DNA of 14,555 nt from an uncultured Eubacteriales bacterium (lineage in GTDB: Bacteria; Bacillota; Clostridia; Christensenellales; Aristaeellaceae): the NCBI GenBank assembly GCA_900553265.1, contig USDD01000071.1, positions 1 through 14,555 of the forward strand, written 5' to 3'. Positions 1 through 6,638 of this stretch are shown here, in pieces. Position 1 is the stretch's first letter, and each line of letters starts with the position of its first letter. The notes beneath the pieces were generated by a model that searched no databases, had not been told where the DNA came from, and saw only the letters and a list, made by a program, of their open reading frames with translations. The translations under genes and the position numbers were made by a program.

Positions 1-105
1 GTACAGCGGGTACTCCTCGGTCACGGTGTTTTTCACCTGACCGGTCTCGTCCACCAAAAGCAGTTTGCAGGCAGACGTGCCCAAATCGATGCCAATGTAC
101 AGCAT
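1..105 (-). CDS. xylB: Xylulokinase, N-terminal 35 residues (runs off the window)
   Basis: The visible N-terminus begins MLYIGIDLGTSACKLLLVDE, the first beta-strand and phosphate-binding loop of the FGGY sugar kinases (DLGTS motif). It closely matches the usual start of clostridial xylulokinases, including the later EEYPLY. Xylulokinase phosphorylates D-xylulose with ATP to D-xylulose-5-phosphate in the cytoplasm. The start is supported by AAGGAG (115-120, reverse strand) nine bases before the ATG. The gene lies downstream of the araC-type gene on the same strand, but a terminator hairpin separates them, so it probably has its own promoter. Its presence beside a sugar transporter and an arabinofuranosidase-like enzyme fits pentose catabolism. 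Only 35 codons are present, so another FGGY pentulose kinase cannot be excluded. Confidence 0.8.
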   Translation of the reverse strand, partial: MLYIGIDLGTSACKLLLVDETGQVKNTVTEEYPLY

Positions 106-129
106 ACTCTCACACTCCTTGTTGATTTC

Positions 130-218
130 AGTATAAAAGTCGGGACCTGTCCGCGCTTTGTCAAAGCTTGGAATCCCATTAGACAAAGTTACGATTTTGC
201 AAATTTCAGCACTTTGCA
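130..218 (-). promoter_or_regulatory. Candidate xylB upstream control region with palindrome and repeated TTTGCA
   Basis: The sequence shows a perfect 6-1-6 palindrome GCTTTG-T-CAAAGC at 155-167. It contains TTGACA on the minus strand (159-164). A TATACT lies at 130-135. The 23-base gap between these two is too long for an ordinary sigma-A promoter. Further upstream TTTGCA occurs twice, at 196-201 and 213-218. GCAAA (199-203) and TTTGC (213-217) also form an inverted repeat. The palindrome could be an operator. Assignment as a promoter is weak. Confidence 0.3.
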
Positions 219-234
219 CAGCCTTTTTTGTACA

Positions 235-265
235 AAAAACAGGCCCTTTTCAAGAGCCTGTTTTT
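235..265. terminator. Rho-independent terminator after the araC-type gene
   Basis: AAAAACAGGC (235-244) pairs perfectly with GCCTGTTTTT (256-265) around an 11-base loop. The stop codon of the araC-type gene lies at the edge of the stem. Read on the minus strand the stem ends in a run of six Ts, so it should end araC transcription before xylB. It is symmetric enough to work in both directions. Confidence 0.8.
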
Positions 266-1257
266 CAAAGCAGTTTCAGCAGTTCCAGGCTTTTCTCCCG
301 GGTGTAAAAACGCTCCAGCGAGTGAATGCTGTGGTGCAGTTGGGTCTGGTCCTGCACCAGGGGCTGCGCCCGGCGGCAATACTCCTCGGGCGTGACGCCC
401 AGCCGGTCCCGGAAGGCCTTGGCAAAATAGCGATAGTCGGAAAAACCGGATTCAATGCACACGTCGGTCATGCGGGTGCGGCCCGCATCCATGAGCTTGC
501 AGGCGCAGTGAAAGCGCACGGCGTTCACGTACTGCTGAAAGCTCTGGTTCAGCGTACGGTGCACAAAGAACGACATATGGTTCACGGAACATCCCTCCGC
601 GCGCGCAAAAACCGAAAGACGGATACGCCGTTTGTAGTTTTCCTCCACAAACCGGAGCAGACGCTGCGCACGGGCGCTGCGCTTCGCCTCCTGCGAAGCC
701 TCCTCCGCGCTCACCGTGTGCGTCGGCATCTGCGACAGCAGCGCGTGCCAGACAAGGCACACCTGCCCGGCGCAGCAGAGTTCATAATACGGGCGGCGCT
801 CCAGATACGCCCGCGCGAGCGTGCGGACGCGCTCTTTCAATTCCGCAAACACGTCGTCCGGCAGACAGCCGCCCGGAAAAGGATAGTCCCAGCGCGTGCG
901 CGCGCAAGCGGGGAAAAAGCGCTCCAGCACATGCGGAGAAACCTGCACACAGAGGAACGTGCAGCTTTTGTCTGCACAGAACAGCTCGTGGACCTGATCC
1001 GGGCAGAGCACCGCCCACTCGCCCGGGCCGAGCGTCCGGGCCGACGCGTCGCTGCGGATGCGCAGCGTCTCCTCCTCGACCTGCGCGTCGTTTTCCAGCA
1101 GCACCACGTCGATTCGACGGTTGGCAAAGCATGCCGACACGTCCGTACAGCTCTCACGCTCGACTGCAATGGCTCCCTGCAGGCGATTGATCAGCGTCGC
1201 CGCCTTCCTCCTCATGCGCTCATTTGCGCCAATTATGAGTATTTTGCGCTTATTCAT
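265..1257 (-). CDS. AraC-family transcriptional regulator, cysteine-rich
   Basis: The protein has 330 residues with an AraC-type C-terminal DNA-binding domain. The first helix-turn-helix is at about 212-249. The second, at 263-293, carries the family signature (ESGFSDYRYFAKAFRDRLGVTPEEY). Residues about 50-110 resemble a cupin/AraC sensor (LGPGEWAVLCPDQVHEL). The first 55 residues (KILIIG..., VVLLEND) loosely recall the start of a receiver domain. About 16 cysteines are spread over the whole protein, which is unusual. The ATG at 1257 is preferred over upstream in-frame starts because the predicted promoter (1295-1323) lies upstream of it and overlaps those starts. The gene is divergent from the ABC transporter operon. 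The likely role is sugar-responsive activation of that operon and perhaps xylB. The family is sure; the inducer is unknown. Confidence 0.9.
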   Translation of the reverse strand: MNKRKILIIGANERMRRKAATLINRLQGAIAVERESCTDVSACFANRRIDVVLLENDAQVEEETLRIRSDASARTLGPGEWAVLCPDQVHELFCADKSCTFLCVQVSPHVLERFFPACARTRWDYPFPGGCLPDDVFAELKERVRTLARAYLERRPYYELCCAGQVCLVWHALLSQMPTHTVSAEEASQEAKRSARAQRLLRFVEENYKRRIRLSVFARAEGCSVNHMSFFVHRTLNQSFQQYVNAVRFHCACKLMDAGRTRMTDVCIESGFSDYRYFAKAFRDRLGVTPEEYCRRAQPLVQDQTQLHHSIHSLERFYTREKSLELLKLL

Positions 1258-1294
1258 GATCAATCCCTGCCTTTCTTTTTGTCGCAACGGCATA

Positions 1295-1323
1295 ATCATA
1301 CCAGAAAACATACAAATTATCAA
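1295..1323 (-). promoter_or_regulatory. Promoter of the araC-type gene
   Basis: On the minus strand TTGATA (1318-1323) is followed after exactly 17 bases by TATGAT (1295-1300). A TG one base before the -10 gives an extended -10 element. Transcription would start near 1288, about 30 bases before the chosen start codon, which excludes the longer in-frame start at 1323. Confidence 0.75.
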
Positions 1324-1350
1324 AGCAATTTTTTAAATTCGGCACAATAA

Positions 1351-1382
1351 TTGGCATCATGATTCAAATCTTGGATGACATG
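1351..1382 (+). promoter_or_regulatory. Candidate AraC-type operator: two direct half-sites
   Basis: TTGGCATCATG (1351-1361) and TTGGATGACATG (1371-1382) form an imperfect direct repeat. The TTGG parts are 20 bases apart and the CATG parts 21 bases apart, about two helical turns. The second half-site covers the -35 hexamer of the transporter promoter. AraC-family activators typically bind such spaced direct repeats next to or overlapping the -35. That the neighbouring regulator binds here is inference. Confidence 0.4.
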
Positions 1383-1403
1383 TAAAGTATTAAATGATAT
1401 GCT
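1375..1403 (+). promoter_or_regulatory. Candidate promoter of the ABC transporter operon
   Basis: ATGACA (1375-1380, one mismatch to the consensus) is followed after 17 bases by TATGCT (1398-1403). This is a weak promoter of the kind that needs an activator. Initiation would be near 1410, leaving a leader of under 20 bases before the first gene. Confidence 0.5.
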
Positions 1404-1426
1404 GTCAGTGGTTGGAGGTGGAAGCC

Positions 1427-2335
1427 ATGAACACAAGGCAGTCGTCTAAAAAAGAATGGACGCTGGAACGCAAAAACGCACTGATGGGATATATCATGGT
1501 GTCCCCGATTCTCGTGGGCATCCTGCTGTTTACCGTCGTGCCGGTTTTCTTCTCGCTGTACATCAGCTTTACGGATTGGGACATGCTCCATCCGCAGACC
1601 TGGGTCGGCCTGCAAAACTACCAGACCATCTTCTCCGACAAGATGCTGGGCATCGTGACGAAGAACACGCTGGTCTACTGCGTCATCGCCATTCCCGGCG
1701 CGATTCTGTTCGGAATGCTGCTGGCACTGGCCATGAACACGAAGATTCGCGGCGTCGCGCTGTACCGCACCGCCTTCTTCATGCCCAACATCACCACCAC
1801 CGTGGCGGTGTGCATCGTCTGGAGCTGGCTGTACAACAAGGACTACGGCCTGTTCAACAATCTTCTCAAGATGGTGGGGCTGGAGCCGATCAAGTGGATT
1901 TCCTCCAAAAAGATGGCCATGCCGTCGGTGGCGATCATGTCCGTCTGGCAGGCCATGGGCTACGACATGATTCTGCTGACCGCCGGTCTGAAGGGCATCA
2001 GCGAGACCTACTATGAAGCGGCGAAGATCGACGGCGCGAACGGCTGGAACATCTTCTGGAAGATCACCCTGCCGATGCTGACCCCCACGCTGTTCTTCCT
2101 GGTGGTCACCCACTGCATCAGCTACATTCAGATGTTCGACGCGGCCTACATCATGACCGAGGGCGGCCCGGGCCACGCCACGCGCAGCTTCGTCATGCAG
2201 ATTTACAACACCGCCTTCGAGTACTTCCGAATGGGTGAGGCCTCCGCCTATGCCTGGGTGCTGTTCATCGCGGTCATGATTATCACCGTAATCCAGTTCA
2301 AAGTTCAGGATAAGTGGGTGAATTACGATGCCTAA
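1427..2335 (+). CDS. Sugar ABC transporter permease (MalF/UgpA/LacF type)
   Basis: The protein has 302 residues with six hydrophobic segments, the first at about 20-45. It carries the cytoplasmic EAA loop that docks the ATPase: EAA at residues 197-199, DGA at 202-204, and a conserved proline at 216. Length and architecture match carbohydrate-uptake (CUT1) inner-membrane permeases. The ATG at 1427 is chosen because GGAGGTGG (1414-1421) lies at ideal distance; an in-frame ATG at 1394 lacks a site and lies within the promoter region. It is the first gene of the plus-strand operon and overlaps the next permease by eight bases. It should form a heterodimeric channel with that permease. The substrate cannot be read from the sequence, but the neighbouring GH127-type enzyme suggests an arabinose-containing glycan fragment. 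Confidence 0.93.
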   Translation: MNTRQSSKKEWTLERKNALMGYIMVSPILVGILLFTVVPVFFSLYISFTDWDMLHPQTWVGLQNYQTIFSDKMLGIVTKNTLVYCVIAIPGAILFGMLLALAMNTKIRGVALYRTAFFMPNITTTVAVCIVWSWLYNKDYGLFNNLLKMVGLEPIKWISSKKMAMPSVAIMSVWQAMGYDMILLTAGLKGISETYYEAAKIDGANGWNIFWKITLPMLTPTLFFLVVTHCISYIQMFDAAYIMTEGGPGHATRSFVMQIYNTAFEYFRMGEASAYAWVLFIAVMIITVIQFKVQDKWVNYDA

Positions 2336-3197
2336 GAAGATGATTAACGGGCGCGAAATCGAGCTCAACCGCCAGCGCGTCAACTGGGGCCACCTTATTC
2401 TGCACATCGTTCTGCTGGGCGTCTGTCTGATCTCCATCTTCCCGTTCATCTGGATGATCTCCTCGTCGCTGAAGGATTCGGAGCTGATCTTCAGCTTTCC
2501 GCCCCAGATGATTCCCAATCCCGCCACCTGGCAGAACTATCCCGAGGCCTGGAAGGCCACGGCCATGGGCCGCGCGATGATCAACAGCCTGTTCATCGCG
2601 GTGGTGGCCACCGGCGGCGGCTGTCTGGTCAGCTCGCTGGTCGCCTACGGCTTCGCCAAGATCGACTTCAAGTTCAAGACCGCGCTGTTCATGGTGGTGC
2701 TCAGCACGATGATGATTCCCTATCAGGTCACGCTGATTCCCCTGTTCATCATCTTCAAGCACCTGGGGTGGATCAACACCTACAACCCGCTGATCGTTCC
2801 GTCCCTGTTCGGCACGGCGGCCAACGTGTTCATGATGCGCCAGTACATGCTCAAGATCCCCAACGACTTCCGCGACAGCGGCTTCATCGACGGCTGCGGC
2901 CACTTCCGCATCTGGTTTAAGATCATCCTGCCCATGTGCGTGCCGACGCTGGTCTCGCTGGGCGTGCTGACCTTCATGGGCCACTGGAACAACTATCTGG
3001 GGCCGATGATCTACCTCAGTTCCCGCGTGAAGATGACCGTTCCGCTGGTGCTGCGCAGCTACAAGGGCAGCTACTCCACGCAGTGGCATCTGCTGATGGC
3101 CGCGTCGTGCATCGCTCTGGCGCCGGTGGTGCTTCTGTACATCGTCAGCCAAAAGTTCATCATCAGCGGCATCATGATGGGTGGTATCAAGGGCTGA
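2328..3197 (+). CDS. Sugar ABC transporter permease (MalG/LacG/AraQ type)
   Basis: This 289-residue protein is the second CUT1 permease half. It has a short cytoplasmic N-terminus, a first membrane segment at about 20-45 and a typical MalG-type C-terminus ending GIMMGGIKG. The ATPase-docking loop is at about 181-202 (DGCGHFRIWFKIILP). The usual EAA triplet is replaced by DSG, while the DG and the distal proline are kept. The start codon overlaps the end of the upstream permease gene (TACGATGCCTAA), pointing to translational coupling; the only upstream purine-rich stretch is GTGGGTG. No ATPase gene follows, so the pair probably uses a multi-substrate MsmX/UgpC-like ATPase encoded elsewhere. 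Family assignment is firm, the substrate is not. Confidence 0.93.
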   Translation: MPKKMINGREIELNRQRVNWGHLILHIVLLGVCLISIFPFIWMISSSLKDSELIFSFPPQMIPNPATWQNYPEAWKATAMGRAMINSLFIAVVATGGGCLVSSLVAYGFAKIDFKFKTALFMVVLSTMMIPYQVTLIPLFIIFKHLGWINTYNPLIVPSLFGTAANVFMMRQYMLKIPNDFRDSGFIDGCGHFRIWFKIILPMCVPTLVSLGVLTFMGHWNNYLGPMIYLSSRVKMTVPLVLRSYKGSYSTQWHLLMAASCIALAPVVLLYIVSQKFIISGIMMGGIKG

Positions 3198-3231
3198 GAG
3201 CCCATTGATAATAAAAAGGAGGAGAACAATT

Positions 3232-4485
3232 ATGAAGAAACTGGTTTCTCTGCTGATCGCGCTGCTCATGGTTCTGACCATGGTCTCCGCAGTTGCGGAA
3301 AGCGACGTCACGACGGTCAAGCTGATCGTCCCGTCCGACCATCTGGAATTCATGGAGCAGCTCTTCGTCCCCTTCATGGAAGCCAACCCCGACATCAAGG
3401 TTGAAGTCGACGGCACGGCCAACGGCTGGGACGGCGTCTCCACCAAGGTCATCACCATGCTCGCCGGCGGCGAACAGGTGGACATCGCGGCGGTCTCCAC
3501 TTCCTACTATCCTCAGTTCGCCTCTCTGGGCCAGCTGCTGGACATCACCGACCACGCCAAGGAGACCTACTCCGAGGACGAGTACTACTGGTCTGTGTTT
3601 GACGGCCTGATGATCGACGGCCGCCTCTACGGCGTGCCGATCTCCGTCTACACGCTGGTCAATTACATCAACAAGGACATGTACGATGCGGCCAGCGTCG
3701 CCTATCCGTCTCTGGAGTGGGGCGAGAGCGCCTGGACTTACGAGGACTGGAAGAACATCGCCAAGACGCTGTCTCAGGGCGAGGGTCTGGATCGTCAGTA
3801 CGGCGTGTACATCGAGTATCAGCTCGAGCGCACCGCGTGCTTCCTCTTCCCCGAGGGACTGAACTACTGGGGCGAGGATCTGAAGCCGCAGTTTGACAAC
3901 GAGCGCATCCGCGAGATCCATCGCGAGCTGTACACCATGCTGCACGAGGACGCCTACATGCCCAACGCCGACACCGTCGCCACCACCGGCATGGATCAGC
4001 TCTTCGCGGACGGCAAGGTTGCCAACTACATCACCGGCACCTGGTCTCACAGCAGCCTGGCCAAGGCGGGCGTGAACCTGGGCGTTTCCCCCACTCCGGG
4101 CGGAAAGACCGTCGGCTACGTGGACGTGTACATCCCCATGGCGAGCACCGAACATCCCGACGAGACCCTGCGCGTGCTGGACTACCTCATCAGCTACGAC
4201 GCCTGCGTCATGAAGTATGAAAACGACCGTCTGGGCCCGCAGGTCAACAAGAAGGCCACCGAGGACTGCAAGGATCGCTGCTTCTCCGGCCTGACCCCGG
4301 AAGAGGTGGACTGCATCTTCGCCTCTCTGGACAACTGCCAGCCCCTGACCGTGTTCCCCCAGTGGGCGGAGTTCCTGTCCGACAGCCTGCTGCCCGAGTC
4401 CAGCCTGATGGCCTACGGCGAAGAGACCGTGGACGAGGCCTTCGACGAGCTGCAGGAAGCGGCCTGCGATCTGCTGGGCTTCTGA
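3232..4485 (+). CDS. Extracellular sugar-binding protein of the ABC transporter (UgpB/MalE type)
   Basis: The 417-residue protein opens with KK, a long hydrophobic core and an AVA site at residues 20-22, a signal-peptidase-I signal. No lipobox cysteine is present, although solute-binding proteins of single-membrane bacteria are normally lipoproteins. The mature part has the usual family-1 binding-protein pattern: a strand leading to a MEQLFVPFMEANPDIKVEV segment, then GWDGVSTKVITMLAGGEQVDI, and aromatic-rich stretches (YYWSVFDG, WTYEDWKNIAK). Length is typical for oligosaccharide binders. The start is fixed by AAGGAGGAG (3216-3224). The gene is 34 bases after the second permease gene and is followed by a hairpin before the GH127-type gene. 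It captures the substrate outside the membrane and delivers it to the two permeases. Confidence 0.92.
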   Translation: MKKLVSLLIALLMVLTMVSAVAESDVTTVKLIVPSDHLEFMEQLFVPFMEANPDIKVEVDGTANGWDGVSTKVITMLAGGEQVDIAAVSTSYYPQFASLGQLLDITDHAKETYSEDEYYWSVFDGLMIDGRLYGVPISVYTLVNYINKDMYDAASVAYPSLEWGESAWTYEDWKNIAKTLSQGEGLDRQYGVYIEYQLERTACFLFPEGLNYWGEDLKPQFDNERIREIHRELYTMLHEDAYMPNADTVATTGMDQLFADGKVANYITGTWSHSSLAKAGVNLGVSPTPGGKTVGYVDVYIPMASTEHPDETLRVLDYLISYDACVMKYENDRLGPQVNKKATEDCKDRCFSGLTPEEVDCIFASLDNCQPLTVFPQWAEFLSDSLLPESSLMAYGEETVDEAFDELQEAACDLLGF

Positions 4486-4521
4486 GCCTTCTGATTGAGT
4501 CACAGTCGCATGAATTGAACA

Positions 4522-4556
4522 GGCGGCAATCGGTTCTGCCGGTTGCCGCCCATTTT
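4522..4556 (+). terminator. Intra-operon attenuator/weak terminator between binding protein and GH127 genes
   Basis: GGCGGCAA plus CGG (from 4522) pairs with CCG plus TTGCCGCC (to 4550), giving a stem of about 12 pairs around a five-base loop. It is followed by only four Ts (4553-4556). A leaky terminator here would keep binding-protein mRNA abundant and stable while letting some transcripts reach the enzyme gene, a common arrangement in ABC sugar operons. Confidence 0.6.
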
Positions 4557-4588
4557 CTGAAAAAAATCATCATCGGAGGAAGGTTTCC

Positions 4589-6427
4589 ATGCTGAATCCA
4601 TCCAAATTTCAGTTCTTTACCCACGGTGAAATCAAGCCCGAGGGCTGGCTCAGGCGCCAGCTGCGCATTCAGGCCGACGGTCTGAGCGGAAATCTGGACA
4701 AGGTCTGGCCCGACGTGCGCGACAGCCAGTGGATCGGCGGCAATCGCGACGGCTGGGAGCGCGTTCCCTACTGGCTGGACGGCTTCATCCCGCTGGCCTA
4801 TCTGCTGGAGGACGAGGATCTCATCGGCCGCGCGAAGAAGTATGTGAACGGCATTCTCGAGCGCCAGTGCGAGGACGGCTGGCTCTGCCCCTGCTCCTAT
4901 GACGAGCGCCGCAATTACGACCTGTGGTCGGGCATCCTCATCGCCAAGGTGCTGGCCATGTACGCCGACCTGAGCGGCGACGAGCGCATCGAGGAGGTTC
5001 TGTATCGCTTCTTCGACAACATGCGCGTGTTCACCCGCCACACCACCATCGACAACTGGGCCGCCACCCGCTGGTTCGAGACGCTGATTCCTCTGTTCTG
5101 GCTCTACGAGCGCCGCCCCGAGGACTGGATGCTCCGCCTGGCCTATCGCCTGGAGCAGCAGGGCTACGACTACGACAAGCTCTTTGCGCCCTATCTGGAT
5201 CAGGAGCCGCGCCGCGTCTGGACCTATTCCACCCACGTGGTCAACATGGCCATGGCCATCAAGCAGGGCGCGCTGGTCTGGCGCATGCACGGCGGCTCGC
5301 CCGACGAGTTCGCCCATCGCATGCTGGACAATCTCTTCAAGTATCACGGCATGGCCGTCGGTCATTTCACCGGCGACGAGTGCGTCATGGGCGACAGCCC
5401 CGTGCAGGGCAGCGAGCTTTGCTCCGTCGTGGAGGCCATGTATTCCTACGAGCAGCTGCTGTCCATCTCCGGCGATCCCCTCTGGGGCGACTATCTGGAG
5501 CGGCTGGCCTTCAACGCCCTGCCCGCCACCATCAGCGCCGACATGTGGACGCATCAGTACGATCAGCAGACCAATCAGGTGCGCTGCGCCCGCCTGCCTG
5601 AGGATCACGTTATCTTCGGCACCAACGGCCCCGAGAGCCATCTGTTCGGTCTGGAGCCCAACTTCGGCTGCTGCACCGCCAACTTCAACCAGGGCTGGCC
5701 CAAGTTCGCCCTGTCCGCGTTCATGCGCGCCGAGGATGGCATCGTCTCCACCGCGCTGATTCCGGCCTCCGTGACCACGGAAATCGGCGGCCATCGCGTG
5801 ACCTGCCGTCTGGAGACGGAGTATCCCTTCCGCGACCGGCTGACCTACACGGTCACGACCGACGCGCCGGTGGATTTCGCGCTGAAGCTGCGCATTCCCG
5901 CCGCCGCGGCCGCCGCCACGGTGGACGGCCAGACCGCCGCGCCCGGCAGTTTCTTCGAGCTGCGCCGCACCTGGAGCGGCGAGACGAAGGTCGAGGTGCA
6001 GCTGCGCTTCGAGTGCAGGCTCGCGGAGCGTCCCCGGGACATGAAGGTGCTCTGGCGCGGCCCGCTTCTGTACTCCGTCGCCATCAAGGAGCACTGGGAG
6101 ATGCTGGAATACACCCGCGCCGACGTGGAGCGCCGCTTCCCCTACTGCGACTACGAGATCTATCCCGAGTCCGAGTGGAACTACGGCTTCACCGACGACG
6201 AGAACTTCGCCGTCACCGAGCACGCCATCGGCGAATATCCCTTCTCCGGCACCGAGCCGCCCATGGAGATTTCCGCCCGCCTCGCGCCGGTAGACTGGCC
6301 CGAGGAATACGGCGTGGCCGCCAGGGAACCGCGCTCCCGCAAGGCCATCGGCGAAGCGCGCCCGGTTCGCATGATCCCCTATGGCTGCGCGCGCCTGCGC
6401 ATGACCGAGATGCCCACTGTGGAATAA
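4589..6427 (+). CDS. GH127/DUF1680 family beta-L-arabinofuranosidase-like glycoside hydrolase, cytoplasmic
   Basis: The 612-residue protein has the DUF1680/GH127 pattern: an (alpha/alpha)6-barrel core over roughly the first 400 residues, then a beta-rich C-terminal part ending PYGCARLRMTEMP. Residues matching the known cysteine-dependent catalytic site are present. They are the zinc-site pair E276-x-C278 and the adjacent C361-C362, of which C361 aligns with the nucleophile of the Bifidobacterium enzyme HypBA1. E264 in a DE motif is a plausible acid/base. The cysteine pair is followed by TAN, where HypBA1 has PPN as I recall. No signal peptide is seen, so it acts on imported substrate. The start has GGAGGAAGG (4575-4583) six bases upstream. 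The family is clear; the exact linkage and sugar cleaved are not known for this subgroup. Confidence 0.88.
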   Translation: MLNPSKFQFFTHGEIKPEGWLRRQLRIQADGLSGNLDKVWPDVRDSQWIGGNRDGWERVPYWLDGFIPLAYLLEDEDLIGRAKKYVNGILERQCEDGWLCPCSYDERRNYDLWSGILIAKVLAMYADLSGDERIEEVLYRFFDNMRVFTRHTTIDNWAATRWFETLIPLFWLYERRPEDWMLRLAYRLEQQGYDYDKLFAPYLDQEPRRVWTYSTHVVNMAMAIKQGALVWRMHGGSPDEFAHRMLDNLFKYHGMAVGHFTGDECVMGDSPVQGSELCSVVEAMYSYEQLLSISGDPLWGDYLERLAFNALPATISADMWTHQYDQQTNQVRCARLPEDHVIFGTNGPESHLFGLEPNFGCCTANFNQGWPKFALSAFMRAEDGIVSTALIPASVTTEIGGHRVTCRLETEYPFRDRLTYTVTTDAPVDFALKLRIPAAAAAATVDGQTAAPGSFFELRRTWSGETKVEVQLRFECRLAERPRDMKVLWRGPLLYSVAIKEHWEMLEYTRADVERRFPYCDYEIYPESEWNYGFTDDENFAVTEHAIGEYPFSGTEPPMEISARLAPVDWPEEYGVAAREPRSRKAIGEARPVRMIPYGCARLRMTEMPTVE

Positions 6428-6444
6428 GGCAGCGCAAAAGGCCG

Positions 6445-6483
6445 AAGCGCGCCGTCCGGTTTTCTCGGGCGGCGCGCTTTCAT
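6445..6483 (+). terminator. Terminator of the transporter-GH127 operon
   Basis: A 14-pair GC-rich stem (6445-6458 with 6466-6479, one G-T pair) has a seven-base loop and ends in TTTCATAA. It starts 17 bases after the stop codon of the GH127-type gene. Confidence 0.8.
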
Positions 6484-6580
6484 AATGACCAATTCAGTGC
6501 TCTCAAGGCAATCGAGCAGGACGATTCATTCACATCCGCATCCAAGGCAATTGGCCGAAGCCAAAGCGCCCATTCCATGC

Positions 6581-6623
6581 AAAAAGCCGCCCCGTCCGCC
6601 GGTTCTCCGGTCGGTCGGGGCGG
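6581..6623 (-). terminator. Terminator of pyrR
   Basis: A long GC-rich hairpin (about 6587-6623, CCGCCCCG pairing with CGGGGCGG and a further inner stem capped by a four-base loop) reads into GGCTTTTT on the minus strand. It lies just downstream of the pyrR stop and faces the operon terminator at 6445. The roughly 100 bases between them hold only a short repeated CAAGGCAAT (6504 and 6543) and no gene that I can see. Confidence 0.85.
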
Positions 6624-6638
6624 TGATTCTGTTCGATT

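Noticed and set aside
2298..3500. Minus-strand open frame antisense to the second permease
   Set aside because: The opposite strand encodes an unmistakable MalG-type permease and binding protein; this frame is a compositional shadow.
4244..6223. Very long minus-strand open frame antisense to the GH127-type gene and the end of the binding-protein gene
   Set aside because: Its translation is a low-complexity run rich in Gly, Ala, Val, Gln and His with no family resemblance. It mirrors GC-rich codon bias of the real gene and has no ribosome binding site.
6484..6580. Intergenic stretch with repeated CAAGGCAAT as a possible mobile-element remnant or small RNA
   Set aside because: Only two copies of nine bases, no inverted termini, no promoter and no folded structure; it lies between two convergent terminators.
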